This document shows, piece after piece, positions 8,314-15,768 of a stretch of DNA of 31,415 nucleotides. How positions within the stretch are numbered: position 1 is the first letter of the stretch; each line of letters starts with the position of its first letter. The stretch lies in the NCBI GenBank assembly GCA_964445985.1, contig CAYUMU010000077.1, positions 1 to 31,415 on the forward strand. The letters run 5' to 3'. The notes beneath the pieces were generated by a model. The model was not told the DNA's origin and searched no databases. It saw only the letters and a program-made list of their open reading frames with translations. This stretch comes from CAYUMU01 sp964445985 (GTDB lineage Bacteria > Planctomycetota > Planctomycetia > Pirellulales > S012-138). Position numbers and translations under genes: made by a program.

Positions 8314-8758
8314 GTTACCTGACCTTGCTCACTTGGTTCCTTGCTTGCGTACGGCAAGAAACGGCAAAAAAAGATGACGTCTCCCGACTCAACCTACAAC
8401 GAAAACATAGATCACGGCAAGGCTAACGGCTTGGCGCGCCAGCGAGGAACAGGAGCCGGGGGGTGCATGCTAGCCATTCTATCGATACCGACGATCAAGC
8501 GGATTGTGCCGGGCTTGCCAACGGCCACTCGAGACTTGAGTCAAAGTGGGCGGGCAGCCGTGATTTGTGAACTAACCTTATAGAGCCCGCCGGGCGCGGC
8601 CCCCAATCGGGTGGCGGAGTGTTCGAACGCTGGCCGTCTTTCGGCCTGCCGGGAACGAGCGGTTCGTCGCCTGCTGGGTCGTGGCGCGTGTGGAAATCGC
8701 GACCATTCCTCGGAGTTAGCTGTCCGGGACCTGACAACTGACCGGTATCGATCGATTC
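8314..8758. other. Divergent intergenic region of the cyclic-di-GMP block
   Basis: These 445 bases separate the minus-strand cyclase from the plus-strand phosphodiesterase and must hold both promoters. I see no convincing -35/-10 pair, riboswitch fold or gene; the short open frames here have no family features. Confidence 0.4.
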
Positions 8759-9916
8759 ATGTATCCACAACCCCAGCGCATTCTCATGGTTGAAAACTGC
8801 CCCGGCGATCTCGCTCGGGTGGAACGCGCGTTGCTCTCCGCGCGTGGCGCGGTGGAGGTGCTGTGGGGAACCATTGAGATTCAGCGCGGATCTCGGCATC
8901 CCGCCGAGTTGCGGAGCTTGCTGGCGACCGCGACCTTCGATGCGGTGTTGCTCTGTTTGGGGGCCGACGGCCCCAATCCCACGGAATTGGTGCTGGGCTT
9001 GCTCGACATGGCCCCGTACATTCCCATTGTGGTGCTGGCAACCGAAAACGAAGACCACTTTCCCCTGATGGCCGTTCAGGCTGGCGCCCAGGATTACGTG
9101 CTGTGGAGCGAGCTCGACGCGCGAACGCTGAGCCGGGCCGTGCTGACTTCCATTGAACGCTGCCAGGCCAAGCAGCAAATTGCCGAATCGCGTTTGGCGA
9201 TTGTGTGGCGGCTGGCCAAGGCCGCCGAGTGCCGCGACGAAGTGACTGGCAACCATGTGGTGCGGGTCGGTTGCTATAGCAAAATTCTCGCGGAGACCAT
9301 GGGGCTGAACCGCCAGTTCGTGGAGTCGATATTCGTCACGGCTCCGTTGCACGATATCGGCAAGATTGGCATTCCCGACGCCATTTTGCGAAAACCGGGT
9401 CCGCTCACGCCGGAAGAGCGGAGCGTGATGCAGCAGCACTGCACGATTGGCGAGCAGATCCTCCGCGACGATTCCAAGGTGATGGACGTATTCCGAGCCT
9501 GGCGAGGCCACTGCCCTTCGCCGATTCGCAACGAACCGGTCGATTCGCTGCTGGACATGGCCTGCACGATTTCGCTGACCCACCACGAGCGGTGGGATGG
9601 CGGCGGCTACCCCCGCCAACTGGCCGGGGAAGATATTCCGCTGGCCGGGCGAATCGTGGCGGTTTCCGATGTGTTTGACGCCCTGCTGTCGGAGCGCCCC
9701 TACAAACAAGCGTTCCCTGAAAGTCGCGTGCTGGAAATCCTGCGTGGCGAGGTGGGCAAGCATTTCGACCCCGCGGTTCACGCGGCCTTGTTGGCTTCGC
9801 TCGATGACCTGCGGTTGATCCGAGCCGAGTTCCGCGATCCGCCGACGCCCGGAGAGCCCGCCCCCTGGTGCTCGGCGCCGTCGGCCGGAATCTACCACGG
9901 GGATTGTGTGCCATGA
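8759..9916 (+). CDS. HD-GYP cyclic-di-GMP phosphodiesterase with degenerate receiver
   Basis: 385 residues. Residues about 6-125 have a receiver fold, but the phospho-acceptor position carries Cys66 (DAVLLCLG, where DxVLLDLG is usual). The conserved Lys region is changed to DYVLWSE, so phosphorylation is not expected. Residues about 145-350 are an HD-GYP domain: His166, the HD pair His198-Asp199 in HDIGKIGIPD, the His275-His276-Glu277 metal ligands, the GGGYP signature (281-285) and Asp304 are all present, so it should hydrolyse c-di-GMP. It is probably cytoplasmic. The stop codon overlaps the start of the next cyclase (ATGA), implying translational coupling of breakdown and synthesis. The ribosome-binding site before ATG 8759 is weak; Met10 is an alternative. 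Confidence 0.9.
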   Translation: MYPQPQRILMVENCPGDLARVERALLSARGAVEVLWGTIEIQRGSRHPAELRSLLATATFDAVLLCLGADGPNPTELVLGLLDMAPYIPIVVLATENEDHFPLMAVQAGAQDYVLWSELDARTLSRAVLTSIERCQAKQQIAESRLAIVWRLAKAAECRDEVTGNHVVRVGCYSKILAETMGLNRQFVESIFVTAPLHDIGKIGIPDAILRKPGPLTPEERSVMQQHCTIGEQILRDDSKVMDVFRAWRGHCPSPIRNEPVDSLLDMACTISLTHHERWDGGGYPRQLAGEDIPLAGRIVAVSDVFDALLSERPYKQAFPESRVLEILRGEVGKHFDPAVHAALLASLDDLRLIRAEFRDPPTPGEPAPWCSAPSAGIYHGDCVP

Positions 9917-11079
9917 CCGCCATGATCACCGCCCTCATTCAATGGCCGCCGCTGTTTGCCGCCGTGGAGCTGTTTGAAGACAGCCCTCGAACGCAGATGC
10001 TGGTCGTCATGATTTACGGCTTCTTGCTCACGGTGCTGGCCGCGCTGTTGATTCGCGAAACTCGGCGCACGGCGCAGCGCAATCGCGAGAAAGACGCCGC
10101 GATCCTGGCCGACCGCATCCTCCAGCGTCTGCGCAGCGTGACCGGAGACGTGGCGATCGGATTGAACCAATACACATCGCAGATTGACGCGGCCAGTCGC
10201 GAAATGTCATTGGCTTCGGCGGCCGAAAGCCCCGAGGTTCAGCAGAAAGTGCTGAACATGCTGCAGCAAATGGTGGCGGCCAATCAGCGCTTGCAAGAAC
10301 GGCTGCAGTTGGCCGAATTCGAAATCGCGGTGCAGCGAGATCAAGTGGAGAAGCACGCCTCGGAGGCGCGCACCGACATGCTGACCAGCTTGCCCAATCG
10401 TCGGGCTTTTGAGGAAGCGTGCGGCCGCAGCCTGGCATTGTGGCAGCGCTACAGCCACCATTTCAGCGTGGCGTTGATCGATGTCGATCGCTTCAAGCAG
10501 TTCAACGACACGTTTGGCCACGCCGCCGGCGATGCCGTGCTGCGCGAGGTGGGGGAATGCCTGGGGCTGGCCCGCTCGGGAGACTTTGCCTGCCGCTACG
10601 GTGGCGAGGAATTCGCGCTCTTGCTCTCCAACGTGGCGCTACCCAAGGCGCTATGCCCGGCCGATCGTTCGCGACAAATGATCGCCCTGCGGACGGTGGT
10701 GATTGACGGCAAGCCGCTGCAAGTAACCGTCAGCGTGGGCGTGGCCACGGCCTTGCCCGAGGAGGAGTTCGACGATCTCTTGCAGCGCGCCGACCAGGCG
10801 CTGTATGCGGCCAAGCAAGCCGGGCGCAATCGCACCTGGTATCACGATGGCCATATCTGCCGCCCCATGGAACACGATCCCAGCGGCGGCGGTTTTCCCA
10901 TGTTGCCGCTGGCGGAAGACGAGCCCGCGCGCGAGCCATTCGGCTCGGACTCCGCGGCGGCGGACGATGCCTCGCTGACCTCGAGCGCGGCGGAACTGGA
11001 CGATGTTTGCCGGGAACTGCGGAGGCAATTCGAGACCAACATGTCGAAGAAAGCTCCTTTGACGGCGCAGGCGCCCTGA
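9913..11079 (+). CDS. Membrane-anchored diguanylate cyclase (GGDEF family, GGEEF)
   Basis: 388 residues from ATG 9913, which overlaps the previous stop by four bases (ATGA) and is preferred over a longer in-frame extension. One membrane helix (about 29-47) is followed by a long helical linker (50-150) and a cyclase domain. The signature is RYGGEEF (GGEEF 230-234), and RSGD (221-224) lies five residues before it as a probable inhibitory site. DMLTSLPNRRAFEE and DVDRFKQFNDTFGH are the usual companion motifs. A tail of about 65 residues, rich in acidic residues, Ser and Ala, has no recognised domain. Architecture and linker match the cyclase at 7378-8313. Coupling to an HD-GYP enzyme suggests local control of one c-di-GMP pool. 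Confidence 0.92.
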   Translation: MTAMITALIQWPPLFAAVELFEDSPRTQMLVVMIYGFLLTVLAALLIRETRRTAQRNREKDAAILADRILQRLRSVTGDVAIGLNQYTSQIDAASREMSLASAAESPEVQQKVLNMLQQMVAANQRLQERLQLAEFEIAVQRDQVEKHASEARTDMLTSLPNRRAFEEACGRSLALWQRYSHHFSVALIDVDRFKQFNDTFGHAAGDAVLREVGECLGLARSGDFACRYGGEEFALLLSNVALPKALCPADRSRQMIALRTVVIDGKPLQVTVSVGVATALPEEEFDDLLQRADQALYAAKQAGRNRTWYHDGHICRPMEHDPSGGGFPMLPLAEDEPAREPFGSDSAAADDASLTSSAAELDDVCRELRRQFETNMSKKAPLTAQAP

Positions 11080-11281
11080 ATTCCGCACGCTGCCCGTTCG
11101 GAAAAGCCCGCCGGATCGGGCCTGTTCTGGCTCCCCTGGGGCGGAGCTTTCGGCAAGCCGACCCTGCCGCCGCGGCGTTCCGCCGGCGTGAGAAAATCTT
11201 CAGGCCTGGGGCATAGAAAAATCGTCTGGGCCGTGGATATGATGGCGCGCAGCCCGAAATCACTTTGGAGATTTGCCGCCC

Positions 11282-13048
11282 ATGATCGCCTTTGAACCGC
11301 GCCGATTTTATCAATTGTATCAAGAAAAGGACTTCGATGAATTGTCGCGGCAAATGCTTCAGGCTTTAGACACCTTGCGGACGACGCCGGTGTTTCAGTT
11401 ATCTGTCTCTGACGCCGCCGGCTTGAATCGGTTCACCACCACATTTTTGAGTCTGTTCGTACAGCCAGACTATGTGATACCCGATTCTTTCATTCCGCCC
11501 TTTATTAGCCACAATCTCACGATAGCGAACGTGGTGCTGCTGTCGGCCTATCAAACGACCGACGCCTTCCTGAGCATGCTGCAGCTGCAGCCGGCGAATT
11601 TTGTCAAGATCCTCACGCTTTATTCACCCCGCTGCAATCAGCGTTTGGACAGCAAGCAATTTTTCGACGCCGATCCGCGGCTGGCCTCGCTGTGGTGGAG
11701 CCAGGTTTCGGAGATTTACCGCGGCGGATTCGTTTCGGACGAAGTGTGCCAGGCGATGCGGGAGCACTTGGAGTCGCTCGATGAACGCTATGTGCTGAGC
11801 GCTGGCGTGGAGGCGGCGTTTTTTGGCGTTACCTACGTGGCGCCCGATCGCGATTCCGTGATCAAGCGCAATATTAATTTACGCGCGCAGAACGTCTTCT
11901 CGCCGTTCCGTGCCATGCCGGAGCCCAACCCTCGTAGAATTGCCGTGGTCAGCGATTGCTGGAACGAGGGACATTCGGTGCATCGCACCCTGGCCGAGTT
12001 TGTTCGCCGCCTGCGGCCCGACTTCCATGTCACCGGTATTCATACTCAGCTCAAGGCGGAGTTTGACAGCAGTCTGTTCGATGAAGTCATTACGCTGAGT
12101 ATTCAGAATGGCGTGCTGGATGTCGCCCCGCTCAACGGCAAGGACTATGCGGCCATCTATTATCCCGACATTGGGATGACTTCGCCCAGCATCATGCTTT
12201 CCAACCTGAGGTTGGCGCCGCTGCAGATTATGGGCACGGGGCATCCTGTCAGTACCTGGGGTTCGGAGATTGACTGGTTCGTGGGCGGAAAATTGACAGA
12301 CAAGCCGGAACGTCCGGAAGAGAACTATTCCGAGCGGCTGTTGCTGCTTCCCGGCTATGGCGCCGTGCATCAATTGCCGCGATATGTGCCTAGCGGCGCG
12401 ACCAAGACGATCGACCGGATCGTGATCAATTGCCCCGCTTACGCGCAAAAGATCAATCCCTCGTTGATTGGCGTCTGGAAGCGCGTGCTCGACCGTTTGC
12501 AAGACCGGGCCGTCATTCGCTTGTTTGCCGGGGGCGTGCTTTCCAGCTTTGCCGGTTACCTGCCGTTCGTGAGCCGACTGCGGACGCAGCTAGGCACCCA
12601 AACGGGCATTGAGGTCGTTCCCAATCTCAATTACCAAAGCTATATGCAGGCGATGGAGGAAGGGGATTTTGCCTGCGATAGCTTCCATTTCGGCGGTAGC
12701 AACTCGGTGGCCGATTGCCTGCACCTGGGGAAACCGATCGTCTGTTTGGAAGGCCAGAACTGGTACAACCGGATTGGTCCCGCGATGCTGCGCGACATCG
12801 GCTTGCAAGAGCTGATTGCCAGCACCGAGGACGAGTACGTGGAAAAGATTGTCCGGCTGGCCGAAGACGACGACTATCGAAGCGACGTTACCAAGCGCTT
12901 GCAGGCCGCGGACCTGAACGCCGACGTGTTCTCAATGCAGTATGCCGGCGGTCTGAATGACGCGCTCAAGTTCTTGATCGATCGCCACCTGGCGGGCGAC
13001 CAAGAGACCCTTCCCAACCCGCTGCATTGGCCGCCGGCCGCGACGTAA
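11282..13048 (+). CDS. HMW1C-like (GT41) glycosyltransferase
   Basis: 588 residues, closely patterned on HMW1C/NGT cytoplasmic N-glycosyltransferases. An all-helical N-terminal part (about 1-200) leads into a GT-B pair. Landmarks in family order are GHSVHRT (230-236; the His corresponds to an important His in NGT), YYPDIGM (293-299), NLRLAPLQIMGTGHP (308-322), YSERLLLLPG (349-358), and near the end a GLQELIASTEDEYVEKIVRL stretch. Characterised members add glucose to Asn in N-x-S/T sequons using UDP-glucose; the O-GlcNAc transferases are distant relatives. The sugar and acceptor here are unknown and no adhesin lies nearby. ATG 11282 has GGAG 11 bases upstream; an in-frame TTG at 11273 sits too close to it. 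The 5' part is visibly less GC-rich than its neighbours, which hints at transfer. Confidence 0.82.
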   Translation: MIAFEPRRFYQLYQEKDFDELSRQMLQALDTLRTTPVFQLSVSDAAGLNRFTTTFLSLFVQPDYVIPDSFIPPFISHNLTIANVVLLSAYQTTDAFLSMLQLQPANFVKILTLYSPRCNQRLDSKQFFDADPRLASLWWSQVSEIYRGGFVSDEVCQAMREHLESLDERYVLSAGVEAAFFGVTYVAPDRDSVIKRNINLRAQNVFSPFRAMPEPNPRRIAVVSDCWNEGHSVHRTLAEFVRRLRPDFHVTGIHTQLKAEFDSSLFDEVITLSIQNGVLDVAPLNGKDYAAIYYPDIGMTSPSIMLSNLRLAPLQIMGTGHPVSTWGSEIDWFVGGKLTDKPERPEENYSERLLLLPGYGAVHQLPRYVPSGATKTIDRIVINCPAYAQKINPSLIGVWKRVLDRLQDRAVIRLFAGGVLSSFAGYLPFVSRLRTQLGTQTGIEVVPNLNYQSYMQAMEEGDFACDSFHFGGSNSVADCLHLGKPIVCLEGQNWYNRIGPAMLRDIGLQELIASTEDEYVEKIVRLAEDDDYRSDVTKRLQAADLNADVFSMQYAGGLNDALKFLIDRHLAGDQETLPNPLHWPPAAT

Positions 13049-13112
13049 GCCGGGCAAGGCCCAACCATCAGCTTTTGGCAATCGCCGGTTGATTCGACCG
13101 CGGGGTCGCGAA

Positions 13113-13134
13113 AAAACCGCACTACCGCGGTTTT
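13113..13134 (+). terminator. Rho-independent terminator after the glycosyltransferase
   Basis: AAAACCGC and GCGGTTTT form a perfect 8-bp stem around ACTACC, 64 bases after the stop, ending in four Ts. An A-run before the stem allows use in both directions. The rest of the 315-base gap to the next gene (13049-13363) shows nothing else I can support. Confidence 0.6.
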
Positions 13135-13363
13135 GTCGGCTTGGGACCGCGCGACTTGAAGCACCAGTTGAAACAGTTTGTGAGGCGAGGCTTGCGTGCC
13201 TTGTCCGTTCATCCGCAAGAACACGAACGCTTTGGCTGCGTTTCTAACTGCGGTTCAACCGGCCCACCCCTTCTGATATGTTCTCCGGCCGCGGGAAAAA
13301 GGACTTTCCACCCGCCGGCCGTCGCGCGCACCGCGGCGACCGGCAGAGAACCAGGAGGGAACC

Positions 13364-14353
13364 GTGGTTTCAACGATGGCGCGGCCGTGCTCGACGATCG
13401 CGGCAGCGGCAGCTTCGCTGCTGTTGCTGGCGCTGGCCGGATGTGGGCTGGAACCGAGCGGCGAAACGCAAGTGGATGGGCGGCCTGTTTCCCAGGGCGG
13501 CGCGGGCGCTGCCGGATCGGCCGCGCCGGCTTTTTGTTCGCCCGACGCGATTCGCATCGCCTCGTTCAACATTCAGGTATTCGGTCAATCGAAGCTCGGA
13601 AAACCGCAGGTGATGAGCGTGCTGGCCGACGTCGTCCGAAGGTACGACGTGGTGGCCATCCAAGAAGTGCGTTCCAAAGAACAGAACGTGTTGCCCGACT
13701 TTCTGGCTGAAATCAACTCGCAGGGGGCGAAGTACGACTTCGTGCTGGGACCTCGGCAAGGGCGAACCGTTAGCCAGGAACAATATGCTTACGTTTACAA
13801 CACGGCTCGGATCGAGTTTGTCGCCAGTTCTTCCTACGTGACTCCCGACCCCCACGACTTGCTGCACCGTCCGCCGTTTGTGGCCAGTTTTCGGGTGCGG
13901 GGCCCGCCCGAAACGGCCTTTTCGTTCACGTTGGCCAATATCCACACCGACCCCGACGAAACCAACCAGGAGTTGGATGCCCTGGCCGACGTGTACCAGG
14001 CGATCCGCCAGAGCAATCCCCAGGAAGACGACCTGATTTTGCTGGGCGATCTCAACGTGGACGAGTACCACTTGGGGCGGTTAGGAAAGCTGCCGGGAAT
14101 CCGCTACGTGATCGGCGGGCAGCCGACCAACACCCGGCTGAACAAAACCTACGACAATTTGATTTTCGATGGGCTGGCAACCAGCGAGTTTCGTGGCAAG
14201 GCCGGCGTGCTGAACCTGATGGAAACCTTCGGACTTGGCGAAGAACAGGCCCTCCAGGTTTCGGACCACATGCCCGTTTGGGCCGAATTCTCCGCGACAG
14301 AAGTCCGCGGGACTGGACCCGTGGCCGGCCTTCCGGGCGCAACTTCCCGGTAG
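13364..14353 (+). CDS. Secreted lipoprotein of the endonuclease/exonuclease/phosphatase fold
   Basis: 329 residues. The start is a lipoprotein signal, with a hydrophobic stretch then LALAGC and the lipidated Cys27, so it is anchored on the outer face of a membrane. A Gly/Ala/Ser linker follows, then a DNase-I-like domain with a complete active site: Asn69 (ASFNIQ), Glu101 (IQEVR), His194 (NIHTD), Asp229 and Asn231 (LLGDLNVD), Asp264, and the final SDH with Asp301-His302. The family cuts phosphodiesters (DNA, phospholipids or sugar phosphates). An extracytoplasmic nuclease for nutrient DNA, or a phosphatase, fits equally well. GTG at 13364 is chosen because AGGAGG lies five bases upstream; the in-frame ATG at 13376 would be 17 bases away. 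Confidence 0.85.
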   Translation: MVSTMARPCSTIAAAAASLLLLALAGCGLEPSGETQVDGRPVSQGGAGAAGSAAPAFCSPDAIRIASFNIQVFGQSKLGKPQVMSVLADVVRRYDVVAIQEVRSKEQNVLPDFLAEINSQGAKYDFVLGPRQGRTVSQEQYAYVYNTARIEFVASSSYVTPDPHDLLHRPPFVASFRVRGPPETAFSFTLANIHTDPDETNQELDALADVYQAIRQSNPQEDDLILLGDLNVDEYHLGRLGKLPGIRYVIGGQPTNTRLNKTYDNLIFDGLATSEFRGKAGVLNLMETFGLGEEQALQVSDHMPVWAEFSATEVRGTGPVAGLPGATSR

Positions 14354-14390
14354 TCGGCAACCGGGAAAGCCGTGCGCGGCGGAGGTGGGC

Positions 14391-14469
14391 GTGCCACTTC
14401 GTGGGCCAAGTCCGTGGGCGGTTCGGCACTGCTCCCAAGGAACTGCCAGTTCCTTGGGAACAATGGCAC
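14391..14469. repeat. Nested palindrome: 12-bp inverted repeat inside GTGCCA...TGGCAC
   Basis: The core is a perfect 12-bp stem, TCCCAAGGAACT (14433-14444) and AGTTCCTTGGGA (14448-14459), with loop GCC. An outer pair, GTGCCA (14391-14396) and TGGCAC (14464-14469), frames it. It lies 3' of the lipoprotein gene and could end its transcript, but it has no T-run. The plan resembles dispersed palindromes I recall from planctomycete genomes. Confidence 0.55.
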
Positions 14470-14514
14470 ACTTTTGTTGCCTGTCGGGAATCTCGCCTCC
14501 TCTTCCGGTTCTGC

Positions 14515-14544
14515 TTGAATCGGCTACCTTGCCGAGAGTATGTT
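14515..14544 (+). promoter_or_regulatory. Predicted promoter for the zinc-ribbon gene
   Basis: TTGAAT (14515-14520) and TATGTT (14539-14544) are spaced by 18 bases, giving a start of transcription near 14551 and a leader of about 70 bases before ATG 14623. Confidence 0.4.
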
Positions 14545-14622
14545 GAGAGTGTCGGGCTGGTGGGCTCCGGCCCGCCAGTTTCTCGGTTGTCCTGCTCCTT
14601 TCTTTCGAGGCTTTTCCGCGCC

Positions 14623-15405
14623 ATGCCGATCCGCATGCAGTGTCCCGAGTGTCGCCAGGTGTTGGCGATTCCGTCGCGATTTCGTGGACAACGCGTGGAT
14701 TGCCCCAAGTGTTCGCATCCGTTTTCGGTGGCTGCCACGGCCGAAGAGGGGAGCGATTCGCGCGAGGCGATGGACCTGGGGGAAAGCGGCGGCAACGGAT
14801 CCCACTCGTCGGAAATGCGTTCGCTCAAATTGGCCGAAGGCAAACCCGCGGCCGGCGTGCTCAAAGCCACCAGCCAGGCGCCGGCCGTGGTGCTGACCAG
14901 CCGCAAGGTGCAATTCATTACCGAAGAGCCGGCGGAAACCGCCCTCAAGCTCAATCAAGACGGTCGCCTTCCCGATCTGGCCCTGGCCAACCCCGAACAA
15001 CCGCTGGAAAAAGGCGATTCCGAGAAGTCATCCAACCCTGCCTTGCTGGTGGGCATGTTGGCCGTGAGCTTTATGATGTCGCTGCTGTTGCTGTTCGTGG
15101 AGTTCGACAGTGGCGCCAAGGATCACCAAAACGCCGACAACGCGCGGGCCGAGATTGCGAGGGATTTCTTTCAGAGCCATTCCGAAAACCAGTCGCTCGC
15201 CGATTACCAGTTGTATCTGCGCAAAGCCCAGCAGGCTTACGCGCGGGGCGACGAAGTGCAAGAACGCCGCTGGTATCGCCGCGTGCTGGATTTGCTTCAT
15301 GCGGAGCGCGGGAAGAGTTATGATACGGTGACGGGGTCGCGCGAACGGGACGAACAGCTTCACCGCCTACTGGGCAAGATTCTCCAAATATCGCCCGACA
15401 GTTGA
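14623..15405 (+). CDS. Zinc-ribbon, single-pass membrane protein (MJ0042-like N-terminus)
   Basis: 260 residues from ATG 14623. The frame is open further upstream, but the upstream part runs through the palindromic repeat and has no family features. Cys7, Cys10, Cys27 and Cys30 (CPEC and CPKC) form an MJ0042-type zinc ribbon, a module common at the N-terminus of planctomycete membrane proteins. A low-complexity linker (35-138) leads to one membrane helix (about 139-159). A 100-residue charged helical tail (AQQAYARGDEVQERRWYRR) resembles a TPR-like helix pair, so the ribbon and tail should lie on opposite sides of the membrane. Function unknown. It lies 363 bases before the kinase-caspase gene on the same strand, so a joint role is possible but unproven. 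Confidence 0.75.
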   Translation: MPIRMQCPECRQVLAIPSRFRGQRVDCPKCSHPFSVAATAEEGSDSREAMDLGESGGNGSHSSEMRSLKLAEGKPAAGVLKATSQAPAVVLTSRKVQFITEEPAETALKLNQDGRLPDLALANPEQPLEKGDSEKSSNPALLVGMLAVSFMMSLLLLFVEFDSGAKDHQNADNARAEIARDFFQSHSENQSLADYQLYLRKAQQAYARGDEVQERRWYRRVLDLLHAERGKSYDTVTGSRERDEQLHRLLGKILQISPDS

Positions 15406-15768
15406 GATGCCAGAGAGAAAAAATCGCAGGCGCCGAGAAGTATCGTCGGCAATATCGTAGAACAGAGGGTCGCGGAATACGCCGCGGACCACGCTCATTT
15501 GCCGTGAAATGGCCAGCCCAGGCGCGGCGAAGTCGTCCGCGGGCCAGGGAACGCGTCGGTGAACTTCGTTCCCGAGATGCCCAATGCGGCCGAGCGGGCG
15601 CTGGCGATTGAGGGTCGGCGCGACGGTTCGCCAACAACTTGAAGGCGGCAGCGGGGGAGCCGGATGCATTTCGTGACTTGTGGGCCAAAACAATAGAGAA
15701 GGCCGTCGGCGGCACATCCACCGCCCGCTGACTGCACCACATTCGTTGAGCGAGCTTGAGGCAACGGC
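15406..15768. other. Non-coding gap before the kinase-caspase gene
   Basis: These 363 bases contain only short frames without family features in either direction. No clear promoter, terminator or decayed gene is recognisable. Immediately before the next ATG there is a usable ribosome-binding site, GAGG, eight bases upstream. Confidence 0.4.

Noticed and set aside
8495..9898. 467-residue open frame antisense to the HD-GYP gene
   Set aside because: The plus strand carries the full HD-GYP signature; the antisense frame has no family features.
14278..14622. 115-codon upstream extension of the zinc-ribbon gene
   Set aside because: It runs through a palindromic repeat and a predicted promoter; the conserved zinc ribbon starts right after ATG 14623.
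15406..15768. Short open frames or decayed gene in the gap before the kinase-caspase gene
   Set aside because: Frames are short, interrupted and match no family I recognise.
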